DNA from: an uncultured bacterium
Lineage (GTDB): Bacteria > Bacillota > Clostridia > Lachnospirales > Lachnospiraceae
NCBI GenBank assembly: GCA_947073545.1
Contig: CAMTMP010000009.1
Span: 1 to 64,000, forward strand
Direction: 5' to 3'
Length of the DNA: 64,000 nt
Below, in pieces: positions 8,797 to 16,725 of this stretch. The translations under genes and the position numbers were made by a program. The notes beneath the pieces are model-generated. The model did no database searches, was not told the DNA's origin, and saw nothing but the letters and a program-made list of their open reading frames with translations. How positions within the stretch are numbered: the stretch's first letter is position 1; every line of letters starts with the position of its first letter.

Positions 8797-9365
8797 AGTC
8801 CCATTTAGTATGTAAAGGGGAGGCGTGGTATCAAATTAATAGCAAATTGGTACATACTTTTTTTGACACCCTTTGGGATGCGTTCAAGTTGTGTATTTCG
8901 ATTGGAATACTTTATGATCATGCAAAAGAAGAATTGGGTGACAGCGAAGATCAGGCGACTGTTCCAAGTAATATGTTTAATAGAAATTCGGAAGTAATGT
9001 CATATTTTTTTAAGACAGCAATTCTGACATCTAATTTAGTGGATTTTACAGAGAAGGATAGACTTTATTTGGCATTCTCAGAGGATGTTAAAACAGAAGA
9101 TCTCGAAGGTGATGACCGGGAGCTATTAATTAAGGGTGTGTCGGAAAAAGCTCTTTCATTTGATAAAGTTGCTTTTTTAAGGACCTTTGCAAATTATGGA
9201 GCAGAGAAGCTTGCTTCATGTATATCGGTCAATGATAATGAGACAATGGAAAACTTAATGGATTTTCTAAATGATTCATATGATGGAGTGACAGAAGAAT
9301 TGATGAAGATGAAAGAACTTAATGAAAAGTTTGACGATGAATGGGGTGATGAAGTTATAGAGTAA
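8787..9365 (+). CDS. Defence-island protein of unknown function (192 aa)
   Basis: This 192-residue, mostly helical acidic protein starts MEVKSHLVCKGEAWYQINS and ends in a Glu/Asp-rich tail. I recognise no catalytic motif. The start overlaps the SMC ATPase stop by 10 bp, with a GAGGAGGGG ribosome site inside that gene. It is the last gene before the dndB promoter. The length and position recall the short Dnd-associated proteins catalogued near dnd loci, but I cannot assign it to one. It might be an accessory subunit of the left operon complex. Confidence 0.65.
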   Translation: MEVKSHLVCKGEAWYQINSKLVHTFFDTLWDAFKLCISIGILYDHAKEELGDSEDQATVPSNMFNRNSEVMSYFFKTAILTSNLVDFTEKDRLYLAFSEDVKTEDLEGDDRELLIKGVSEKALSFDKVAFLRTFANYGAEKLASCISVNDNETMENLMDFLNDSYDGVTEELMKMKELNEKFDDEWGDEVIE

Positions 9366-9396
9366 TAGTAATTAGACTAAAACAGGATTATTGTTA

Positions 9397-9443
9397 TTGA
9401 CAAAAAACATCTACTTAAGTATACTGCTTAAGTAGATGTTTTT
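9397..9443 (+). promoter_or_regulatory. dndB promoter embedded in a perfect 17-bp inverted repeat (operator or terminator)
   Basis: A near-consensus promoter is present: TTGACA at 9397-9402, a 17-bp spacer, and TATACT at 9420-9425. The spacer is itself the left arm aaaaacatctacttaag (9403-9419) of a perfect 17-bp inverted repeat whose right arm cttaagtagatgttttt lies at 9427-9443. The 7-nt centre contains the -10 box. A protein bound to the palindrome would cover the promoter, so autorepression is likely. DndB represses dnd promoters by binding an inverted repeat in other bacteria (established for Salmonella). The arm ending in T5 could also terminate the upstream operon. RBS GGAGG follows at 9446-9450. 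Confidence 0.75.
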
Positions 9444-9455
9444 GCGGAGGTAAAT

Positions 9456-10517
9456 ATGAATTTCAGTTACAGATTCCCAGTAGTAAAGGGAATTCAAGCA
9501 GGTAAAATATATTATATAGCTATGGTTCCCCTTAAGATGCTCGGTCGCCTTTTTGCAAGTGATGAGGAATATGTTTTGCCTGAATACAGGGCACAGAGAA
9601 GGTTAAATGAGGCGAGAATCCCTGAAATAAAAAAATATATTTTAGATAATATGGATACATACGTTTTTTCTGCACTGGCAGCTTCCATAGATGGAGAGTT
9701 TAATTTTCTCGAGAAAGACAATGATGGAACCGGAATCTTGGAAGTGGCGCTGGACGCTAAGTTTTTGATTAATGACGGGCAGCATAGAAAAGCGGCTATA
9801 ATGGCGGCACTTGAAGAGAATCCAGTGCTGGAAGATGAAACAATTTCGGTGGTGTTCTATGAAGATCAAGGACTAGCACGGAGTCAACAGATGTTTACTG
9901 ATTTAAATAAACATGCGCTTAAGACATCTAATTCACTTGCGGAACTGTACGATTCAAGAGATCTGCTTGCCGTTGCGACCAGAGAAGTAATTTCGGAAAT
10001 AGATTTTTTAAATACATATGTAGATAAAGAGAAAGATAATCTCGGGAAATATTCTGCGTCGCTATTTACTTTAAATATTTTTTATTCGGCCAATAAAAAA
10101 ATTTTACGGAGAAAAGAATGTGATGAGGATTTTAAAGAATTTCTCAAAATGTTCTGGGGGCTAGTAGTGAAGTATATGGTTCCATGGAATGATTTGATTT
10201 CGAAGGAATTAAGCAAAACGGAGCTGCGTGAACAATATATTGCCGCTCAGGGAGTTGTGATTAAGGCATTTGGAAGAGTGGGAGGGTACTTGTTTGAACA
10301 TGATGAGTGTGAGTTGGACCAGTATCTTCCCAAAATTATAAATGTAAATTGGAAACGAAATGCTGTCCAATGGAAACGACGTGTGATTGGTAATAATGGT
10401 CGTATGATTACAAATTCAAATGCAGTTCTGTTGGCTGGGAACGTTATTAAGAATTATATGGAGTTGCCGTTGACTGAGGATGAAAAAAATGCAGAAGATA
10501 AATTTATGAATAATTAA
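9456..10517 (+). CDS. dndB: DndB, DGQHR-domain regulator of DNA phosphorothioation
   Basis: This 353-residue protein has the diagnostic DGQHR motif at residues 107-111 (NDGQHRKAA) and a following 'FTDLNKHA' segment, both typical of the DndB/DGQHR ParB-like superfamily. DndB is not needed for sulfur insertion. In other species it represses the dnd operon and influences modification frequency. It is the first gene behind the palindromic promoter, which fits autoregulation. GGAGG at 9446-9450 sets the ATG at 9456. The gap to dndC is only about 12 bp. Confidence 0.9.
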   Translation: MNFSYRFPVVKGIQAGKIYYIAMVPLKMLGRLFASDEEYVLPEYRAQRRLNEARIPEIKKYILDNMDTYVFSALAASIDGEFNFLEKDNDGTGILEVALDAKFLINDGQHRKAAIMAALEENPVLEDETISVVFYEDQGLARSQQMFTDLNKHALKTSNSLAELYDSRDLLAVATREVISEIDFLNTYVDKEKDNLGKYSASLFTLNIFYSANKKILRRKECDEDFKEFLKMFWGLVVKYMVPWNDLISKELSKTELREQYIAAQGVVIKAFGRVGGYLFEHDECELDQYLPKIINVNWKRNAVQWKRRVIGNNGRMITNSNAVLLAGNVIKNYMELPLTEDEKNAEDKFMNN

Positions 10518-10529
10518 TTATAGAGATTG

Positions 10530-12080
10530 ATGATGAAAGAGAAGCGTGCTATGGAGAAAAAGAAAGAGGAAGCGACAATAACAAGAGATAAGATTGATGG
10601 ACTAATGGAGACCGTGCGTAATCTATATATGTCTGATGATATTCCATGGGTAATAGGATATTCAGGTGGAAAAGACAGCACAGCTGCTTTACAGCTGGTT
10701 TGGCTGGCGCTTAGCGGGATGAACAAAGCGGATTTGAGGAAGGATGTCCATGTAATTAATACGGATACGTTGGTCGAGTCTCCGATTATTGAAAAGTGGG
10801 TTGAAAAATCTTTAAAGATTATGGATGAAACCGCGAAAGAAAAGGGGTTGCCTTTTATTACACATAGACTTACGCCGGCGATGGATCAGACATTTTGGGT
10901 TAATCTCATAGGGAGAGGATATCCATTTCCAAGGAAAAAATTTCGGTGGTGTACCGATCGGCTAAAAATTCAGCCGGTCAATAATTTTATTAAATCGGCG
11001 ATTGCTGAGCATGGTGAAATTATAATGGTATTAGGCACGAGAAAAGCGGAAAGCCAAAGAAGAGCAAGAACAATGGCTTATTATGAAAAGAAAAGGGTGC
11101 GTGAATTGCTTAGTCCGAATCCGACATTAGCGAATGAACTTGTATTTTCACCTTTAGAGGAGTGGAATGATGATGACGTCTGGGTATTTTTAATGCAGTA
11201 TAAAAATCCATGGGGATATTCAAACCATGAATTACTTACGCTATATAAAGGTGCGAGAGCAGATAATGAATGTCCGATGATGGTAGAAAAAAATCTTCCC
11301 AGTTGCGGTAAAAGTCGATTTGGGTGCTGGGTTTGTACGATGGTGGAAAAGGATAAATCCATGGAGGCGATGATTGACAATGATAATGAAAAAGCATGGA
11401 TGGCTCCTTTATTAGACTTCCGTAATAAATTTGGTGATGAAGAGTTAGATCGTGACCGGCGAAGCTTTAAGAAAATGCAGGGCTTTTTGCAGGGATCTTA
11501 TGGGAGATTGCATCATGGACCGTATAAAAAGGAAATAAGAGAAGAGTGGTTAGAAGAGCTGCTGAGAATACAGATGGAAATTAATCAAAATGGACCTGCG
11601 GAATTTGCAGATTTGGAATTAATTTCTTTGCCGGAGTTAAGAAATATTCGGAGAATCTGGGTAAATGAGAAGCATGAATTTGATGATTCCCTGCCAAGAA
11701 TTTATGAGTTGGTAACGGGGGAAAAATTTGAAGATCCCGATTGGATTGGTCTGGAAATGTATGGAAAAGATGAATGGGATCTCTTAAAAGAAACTTGTAA
11801 TGATTTATTTAGAGATGAAAAGTTGTCATTTGAGATGATGTATAATTTGGTTGCCATTGAGAATGCAGCGAACAATGTCAATGATCGGAAAGGCATTCTA
11901 AATTCAATAGAAAATTGCATAAGGCATAATTTTTATACAGATGAGCAGGATGCTACTGCATATTATACAACTCAGTTAGACAGAAAGAAAAGGCTTGGCG
12001 GTAAATATGATGAGAGATTCTTTGCACATATTCGAGAGGAAGCCGAAGAATTTGATGGTGCGGAAGAGGAAGCAGAATGA
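10530..12080 (+). CDS. dndC: DndC, PP-loop ATPase of DNA phosphorothioation
   Basis: DndC is a PAPS-reductase-like PP-loop ATP pyrophosphatase thought to activate the DNA backbone for sulfur insertion. The protein (516 aa) has the PP-loop SGGKDS near residues 45-50, 'WCTDRLKIQP', and a four-cysteine cluster Cys248-x10-Cys259-x6-Cys266-x2-Cys269, as expected for its 4Fe-4S centre. The start is ambiguous: TTG 10527, ATG 10530 and ATG 10533 are adjacent, and the ribosome site is weak, which suggests translational coupling to dndB. The stop overlaps dndD by 4 bp. Confidence 0.92.
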   Translation: MMKEKRAMEKKKEEATITRDKIDGLMETVRNLYMSDDIPWVIGYSGGKDSTAALQLVWLALSGMNKADLRKDVHVINTDTLVESPIIEKWVEKSLKIMDETAKEKGLPFITHRLTPAMDQTFWVNLIGRGYPFPRKKFRWCTDRLKIQPVNNFIKSAIAEHGEIIMVLGTRKAESQRRARTMAYYEKKRVRELLSPNPTLANELVFSPLEEWNDDDVWVFLMQYKNPWGYSNHELLTLYKGARADNECPMMVEKNLPSCGKSRFGCWVCTMVEKDKSMEAMIDNDNEKAWMAPLLDFRNKFGDEELDRDRRSFKKMQGFLQGSYGRLHHGPYKKEIREEWLEELLRIQMEINQNGPAEFADLELISLPELRNIRRIWVNEKHEFDDSLPRIYELVTGEKFEDPDWIGLEMYGKDEWDLLKETCNDLFRDEKLSFEMMYNLVAIENAANNVNDRKGILNSIENCIRHNFYTDEQDATAYYTTQLDRKKRLGGKYDERFFAHIREEAEEFDGAEEEAE

Positions 12081-14023
12081 TTATTAAAGAATTGGTATTG
12101 CACAATTTTGGTATATATGCGTCTACAAATAAGTTGGAGTTTCATGGTGAAAAACCAGTTGTTTTGATTGGTGGTATGAATGGCAGAGGGAAAACGACCT
12201 TGTTGGAAGGAATTCTTTTGGCATTATATGGAAACAATTCGTTTGCATATCGAGAGAGCAGTCATCATTCCTATGGACAATATTTGAAATCTTTTGTGAA
12301 TAGGATAGACGGGACATTAAGAACGTATATTGAATTAGAATTTTTGATGAAAGACGAGGATGCTACATATCGAATTCGTAGGGAATGGGATGGTAACAAG
12401 AGAAGGCTGACAGAAAGTATATCAGTATTTAAAGATGGTAAACCGAATCAGTTTTTGACAGAGCATTGGCTTATGTTTATGGAAAGTCTTCTTCCAAGCG
12501 GTTTATCAGAATTTTTCTTTTTTGACGGTGAAAAAATAGCTAAACTGGCGGAGGAAAAGACAAGTAAGCAAATGCAGGAGTCAATTAAGGCGTTAATGGG
12601 AATCTCAGTGTTAGATTCGTTGGAAAATGATCTGTACAGAGTCATTAACAAGACAGCTAAAAGCAGATTGGATGATAATGAAATTGAAGAAATTGAAAAT
12701 TTGCGTCAAATAAAGGAGGAGGCAATAAAAAAGCTGGAGTTGGTTGATGTAAGAATTAATGATTTGTATTTAGAAAAAGAAATGTTGATTCAACGAATGG
12801 AAAAATTGCAGCAGGATTATCAAAAAAGAGGAGGCGATGTGGTGGCTCAGCAGCAGGAACTCTTTCAAAAAAGATCTTCTGTAGCAGCCAGGATGGCGAA
12901 TATTCAAGAGCAATTAGTGAATGACGCTGCTTCGGAATTACCACTTGTTCTTGTGAGGAAATTGTTAGAAAATATAAAAGAAAATGCTGAAATTGCACAG
13001 GACGAGAAGATGATGGAGACTGCATTAAAAAAAATGGATAGTCTGATTGCGGACTTTGATCAGAATGGTACCCATAGTCAGGATATTCAAAAATTTATGG
13101 ATTTTGTGAAAAGGAGGGCAAAGAAGAAGCAGGGAGCCCCTTCTTATAATCTTTCGGATACAGCAATTTTCAAGCTGCAAGTACTTTTGGAGGAGCAGTT
13201 ACTTGGCAATAAACTGTCTGTTCAAAACCGACAGGAAGGATTATTGAAATTGCAGAAAGAGGCAGAGCAATTGGATAGTTATCTGTCTGTTGAAATTGAT
13301 GAAAAAGCTGTGGCCAGAATATATAAGAGAATAAAAGAAGCAGAGCAAAAGTATTTAGCGTTAGAAGTGAATATTGAGTGTATGAATGAGGAGAGACGAA
13401 TCTGTAATAGAGATGCCATAGCTGCTACAGCGTTATATAGTAAGAAGGTAGAAGGATACTTAAAACGTGTTGAACTAAATGAGGATCGTGATCGAATTAT
13501 TAAATACTCGCATATGGCAGTTACTATTTTAAATGAATATAAAATTCGATTACAACATAGGAAAATTAAGTTAGTGGCAGAGACGATGACGAAATGCTAT
13601 AAAAAATTAGCTAATAAGAAAAATATGATTCAACGAATTGAAATGGATCCCGATTCATTAGATTTAAAATATATGAATCAATTGGGGGAAGAGGTTGCAA
13701 AATCGTCTTTATCTGCGGGAGAAAAGCAGTTGATGGTTGTTTCTCTTTTATGGGCATTGGCATTATGTTCAAAAAAGAAACTGCCTGTTATTATTGATAC
13801 GCCGTTATCTCGCTTGGATTCGGCACATAGGGAATCGTTGATTAATATATATTTTCCGAAGGCAAGTGAACAGACCATTATTTTGTCAACAGATTCGGAA
13901 ATTGATAGATCCTGTTATGAATCTATGAAAGACAATATAGGAGACGAGTATACACTGGAATATAATGATGAGACAAAAACCACGACTGTTAAAAAAGGAT
14001 ATTTTACGGAGGCATTAAAATGA
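12077..14023 (+). CDS. dndD: DndD, SMC-like ATPase of DNA phosphorothioation
   Basis: This 648-residue SMC-like ATPase has Walker A 'GMNGRGKTT' near residue 33, 'FFFFDGEKIA' near 150, a coiled coil across about 200-540, ABC signature 'SLSAGEKQL' and Walker B 'VIIDTPLSRLD'. These match DndD, whose ATPase activity is thought to support DNA structure change or nicking during sulfur incorporation. No zinc-hook cysteines are seen, unlike the paralogue at 6814-8796. The ATG overlaps the dndC stop (ATGA), and the stop overlaps dndE in the same way, so these genes are translated as a unit. Confidence 0.93.
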   Translation: MIIKELVLHNFGIYASTNKLEFHGEKPVVLIGGMNGRGKTTLLEGILLALYGNNSFAYRESSHHSYGQYLKSFVNRIDGTLRTYIELEFLMKDEDATYRIRREWDGNKRRLTESISVFKDGKPNQFLTEHWLMFMESLLPSGLSEFFFFDGEKIAKLAEEKTSKQMQESIKALMGISVLDSLENDLYRVINKTAKSRLDDNEIEEIENLRQIKEEAIKKLELVDVRINDLYLEKEMLIQRMEKLQQDYQKRGGDVVAQQQELFQKRSSVAARMANIQEQLVNDAASELPLVLVRKLLENIKENAEIAQDEKMMETALKKMDSLIADFDQNGTHSQDIQKFMDFVKRRAKKKQGAPSYNLSDTAIFKLQVLLEEQLLGNKLSVQNRQEGLLKLQKEAEQLDSYLSVEIDEKAVARIYKRIKEAEQKYLALEVNIECMNEERRICNRDAIAATALYSKKVEGYLKRVELNEDRDRIIKYSHMAVTILNEYKIRLQHRKIKLVAETMTKCYKKLANKKNMIQRIEMDPDSLDLKYMNQLGEEVAKSSLSAGEKQLMVVSLLWALALCSKKKLPVIIDTPLSRLDSAHRESLINIYFPKASEQTIILSTDSEIDRSCYESMKDNIGDEYTLEYNDETKTTTVKKGYFTEALK

Positions 14024-14400
14024 TCATAAAGCAGATCAAACTGTCGAGTCAGGCAAAAGATAAATTATCCCGGTTGAAGGGAAAAACAGGAATCAGAAAT
14101 TGGAATGTTTTGTGCAGATGGGCATTCTGTTATTCGTTGAATGAAAATAGCGTACCTGCGGATGTGCCAATCGAATCCGATAGTAATTTAGAAATGTCAT
14201 GGTATACTTTTGCAGGTGAGTATAGTGAGCTGTACGAGGCGCTGATGATTGAATGGTGTATGGAAATGGGAATAGAAGCAAGTGAGACTAATCTGGCAAA
14301 GTATTTTAAGCTAAACCTTGAGAGAGGAATTGCACATTTATCGGGAACGAATTTTATTAAAAATTTGGATGATTTATTGAATTTGGCGACGGGGATTTAA
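14020..14400 (+). CDS. dndE: DndE, DNA phosphorothioation nicked-DNA-binding protein
   Basis: This 126-residue basic and helical protein begins MIIKQIKLSSQAKDKLSRLK, the typical DndE N-terminus, with 'KTGIRNWNVLCRWAFCYSL' following. DndE binds nicked double-stranded DNA as a tetramer in E. coli and is required for modification. Its length agrees with the family (about 110-130 aa). The start overlaps the dndD stop by 4 bp. A 59-bp gap separates it from dndA. Confidence 0.92.
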   Translation: MIIKQIKLSSQAKDKLSRLKGKTGIRNWNVLCRWAFCYSLNENSVPADVPIESDSNLEMSWYTFAGEYSELYEALMIEWCMEMGIEASETNLAKYFKLNLERGIAHLSGTNFIKNLDDLLNLATGI

Positions 14401-14459
14401 GAAGCTGATTCAGAATAACATGTTTGAGAATGAAAATTTGATGAGTGTGGAGAAGAGTA

Positions 14460-15611
14460 ATGGGTATTTATTTAGATTATAACGCTTCGTCCCCTATTGA
14501 TCATAGGGTGTTGGATTTAATGATTGATGTATATAAAAATGTATATGGCAATTCCGATAGTAGAACGCACATATATGGGGAGAATGCCAGAAAAGTTGTT
14601 GAAAATGCAAGATTGCAAGTGGCACAGCTACTAAGAGTAAAAAGCGGAGAAATTTTTTTTACAAGCGGTGCTACGGAAAGCAATAATATTGCAATTCGAG
14701 GTTTACGAAAATATGCGGAAGAATCGGGGAAGAAGCACATTATTACTTCATCAATAGAACACAAGGCAGTATTAGAAACGGTTAGGAGTCTTAAAGGAGA
14801 GAGATTTGAAGTAGATTTCGTTGATCCGGAAGAAGATGGGCGAGTAGATTTGAATAAGGTTCTTGCCTTAATAAGAAATGATACGCTGCTTGTAAGTCTT
14901 ATGCATGCAAATAATGAAACTGGTGTCATTCAGCCAGTAAAGGAAATAGGAGATGTATTGGCAGAAAAAGATATTTTGTTTCATGTTGATGCTACACAGA
15001 GCTGTGGGAAATTAGTGCCAGAACTAAAAGAACTAAAATATAATATGCTTTCTATAAGTGCACATAAGTTAAATGGACCGCAGGGCGTTGGTGCATTAGT
15101 TCTTAGAAAAAGGCAGTATAAGTTGCCGCCAGTAAAAGCGATAACATTTGGGGGATTGCAAGAATGTGGAATTCGCCCGGGAACAGTGCCGGTTGCACTT
15201 GCTGCCGGGTTAGGGAAGGCGTGCGAATTAGCTGATGCAGAATATGACGAAAACTATGCACGGTATCTTGAGAAAAAGCAAGCTATTATAGAAGTGATTG
15301 AAAAATCTGGGATTTGTTATGTTTTTAATGGTGATCAAAAATACTGTATGCCAAACACTATTAATGTAAGTTTCCTGGGTGTTGAATCGGAAGCGTTGAT
15401 GCTTTCTGTTAAACAGTTTTGTGGTATTTCGAATGGCTCTGCATGTACATCGCATGATTATACTCCTAGTTATGTATTACGGGCTATGGGATTAGATACA
15501 GAAAGAATTTCGTCTGCTGTCAGGATTAGCTGGGGGGCAGATACGGATAAAATAGAACTCGTTAATCAAGTAAAGAAATTAATTGAGGTTGCGAGAGGAT
15601 TAAAGACTTAA
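14460..15611 (+). CDS. dndA: DndA, cysteine desulfurase supplying sulfur for phosphorothioation
   Basis: This 383-residue PLP-dependent class V aminotransferase is of the NifS/IscS type. It begins MGIYLDYNASSPID. Visible features are 'FTSGATESNN', 'HVDATQSCGK', the PLP-binding lysine in 'ISAHKLNGPQGVGAL', and the active-site cysteine in 'NGSACTSHDY'. The ATG at 14460 has GGAGAAG 5 bp upstream; the frame is open from GTG 14445. Sulfur from cysteine would be passed to DndC. Here dndA follows dndE in the same direction rather than being divergent from dndBCDE. A general IscS role is possible, but position argues for DndA. Confidence 0.88.
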   Translation: MGIYLDYNASSPIDHRVLDLMIDVYKNVYGNSDSRTHIYGENARKVVENARLQVAQLLRVKSGEIFFTSGATESNNIAIRGLRKYAEESGKKHIITSSIEHKAVLETVRSLKGERFEVDFVDPEEDGRVDLNKVLALIRNDTLLVSLMHANNETGVIQPVKEIGDVLAEKDILFHVDATQSCGKLVPELKELKYNMLSISAHKLNGPQGVGALVLRKRQYKLPPVKAITFGGLQECGIRPGTVPVALAAGLGKACELADAEYDENYARYLEKKQAIIEVIEKSGICYVFNGDQKYCMPNTINVSFLGVESEALMLSVKQFCGISNGSACTSHDYTPSYVLRAMGLDTERISSAVRISWGADTDKIELVNQVKKLIEVARGLKT

Positions 15612-15752
15612 TATACGAAATCGGGATTTAGATAGTATCGAATATAATCAGAGCATTGGTAATCAAGGCGTGTAACTTGTTTAGATTGTAATAGTCCAGA
15701 TTGAAAGCGGAATTAATTGTCATCAAGAGGTGAGCAGAGGGAGGAAATATAA

Positions 15753-16562
15753 ATGACAATAGTAGAGTCACTAAAGGCTGTATTGAGTGAATACCCTGGC
15801 GGAATGACAAATAAGGAAGCGTATGAAGCAATAATAAAAAAAGGGTTATATGAATTTTCTGCTAAACAACCTGAACATATTGTTAATGGCATACTTAGAA
15901 GACACTGTTTCGGGTTAGATTTCCCGACGGCAAACCCGGTTAAATATTTTAAAATAGTGGGACATAAAGGAAAGAAACCATTATATTCGCTAGTAGATAT
16001 AACTGAAATAGAACCAGAAATTTTGAAGAATAGTTTTAGAGATACGGAAACACTTCCAGAGGAAAAAATACAAAAATTTTATGATGTACATTTGGAAAAT
16101 ATATATGCCCAGATCATAGATATTATTACAGGTAAATTGCCTGAGTTTTTTGAACGTCTTATTGTGGATTTGTTATTAAAAATGGGTTACGGATATGACC
16201 GTAATTCCGGAATTGTTGTGGGAGGAAGTCACGATGGCGGGGTTGATGGAATAATAAATGAGGATAAGTTGGGCTTAAGCTTAATATACCTACAAGCGAA
16301 AAGATATACATCTGGAAATAATGTTGGTAGACCCGAGATACAATCTTTCGTGGGTGCAATGCAAAATATTCAAAAAGGTGTTTTTATTACAACGTCAGGT
16401 TTTACACGTGAAGCAATGGAATATGTAGAACGCCAGCAACAAAAAAGTTTGCGATTGATTGACGGAGAAATGTTGGCTCGTTTAATGGTTAAATATGAAG
16501 TGGGAATAGTAAGTCAGCAAAGCTTAAAGATTTATAAAGTAGATAATTCTTATTTCGAATAA
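15753..16562 (+). CDS. Mrr-like PD-(D/E)XK restriction endonuclease
   Basis: This is a 269-residue protein with two parts. Residues 1-75 resemble a winged-helix domain (HARE-HTH/Mrr N-terminal like): 'YPGGMTNKEAYEAIIKKGLY'. Residues 140-250 form an Mrr_cat nuclease: 'FERLIVDLLLKMGYG', 'DGGVDGII' (Asp165) and 'LQAKRY' (Q181-A182-K183, the Q-x-K variant of the catalytic motif), then 'GVFITTSGFTREA'. Mrr-type enzymes usually cut modified DNA. GGGAGG lies just upstream of ATG 15753, 141 bp after dndA. It is AT-rich like the rest of the island and is the last gene before hisS. It may cleave non-phosphorothioated invaders, or be an independent type IV enzyme. Confidence 0.8.
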   Translation: MTIVESLKAVLSEYPGGMTNKEAYEAIIKKGLYEFSAKQPEHIVNGILRRHCFGLDFPTANPVKYFKIVGHKGKKPLYSLVDITEIEPEILKNSFRDTETLPEEKIQKFYDVHLENIYAQIIDIITGKLPEFFERLIVDLLLKMGYGYDRNSGIVVGGSHDGGVDGIINEDKLGLSLIYLQAKRYTSGNNVGRPEIQSFVGAMQNIQKGVFITTSGFTREAMEYVERQQQKSLRLIDGEMLARLMVKYEVGIVSQQSLKIYKVDNSYFE

Positions 16563-16630
16563 TGGAGGATATTCTGTGGTATGCTCAAAGAGCTGATATT
16601 TGTGATTTAGACTTATCAGTTTCCAGCATC

Positions 16631-16659
16631 TTGAAAAACCGCCCAAAACAGTGTAAAAT
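16631..16659 (+). promoter_or_regulatory. hisS-aspS promoter
   Basis: TTGAAA (16631-16636), a 17-bp spacer and TAAAAT (16654-16659) lie 66 bp before the hisS ATG. No T-box specifier, T-box bulge sequence or terminator hairpin is seen in the leader. Confidence 0.55.
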
Positions 16660-16725
16660 CTAACAAGCATGTATTTCGTACGACAACACGAGGAAACAGG
16701 AAACAACTCTGACACGGAGGTAACT

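Noticed and set aside
2208-9365. Left operon as DndFGH
   Set aside because: There is no HerA/FtsK-like DptH, and the gene sizes and motifs do not fit DptF or DptG.
16563-16725. T-box riboswitch before hisS
   Set aside because: No T-box core sequence or terminator/antiterminator pair is visible, and the leader is too short.
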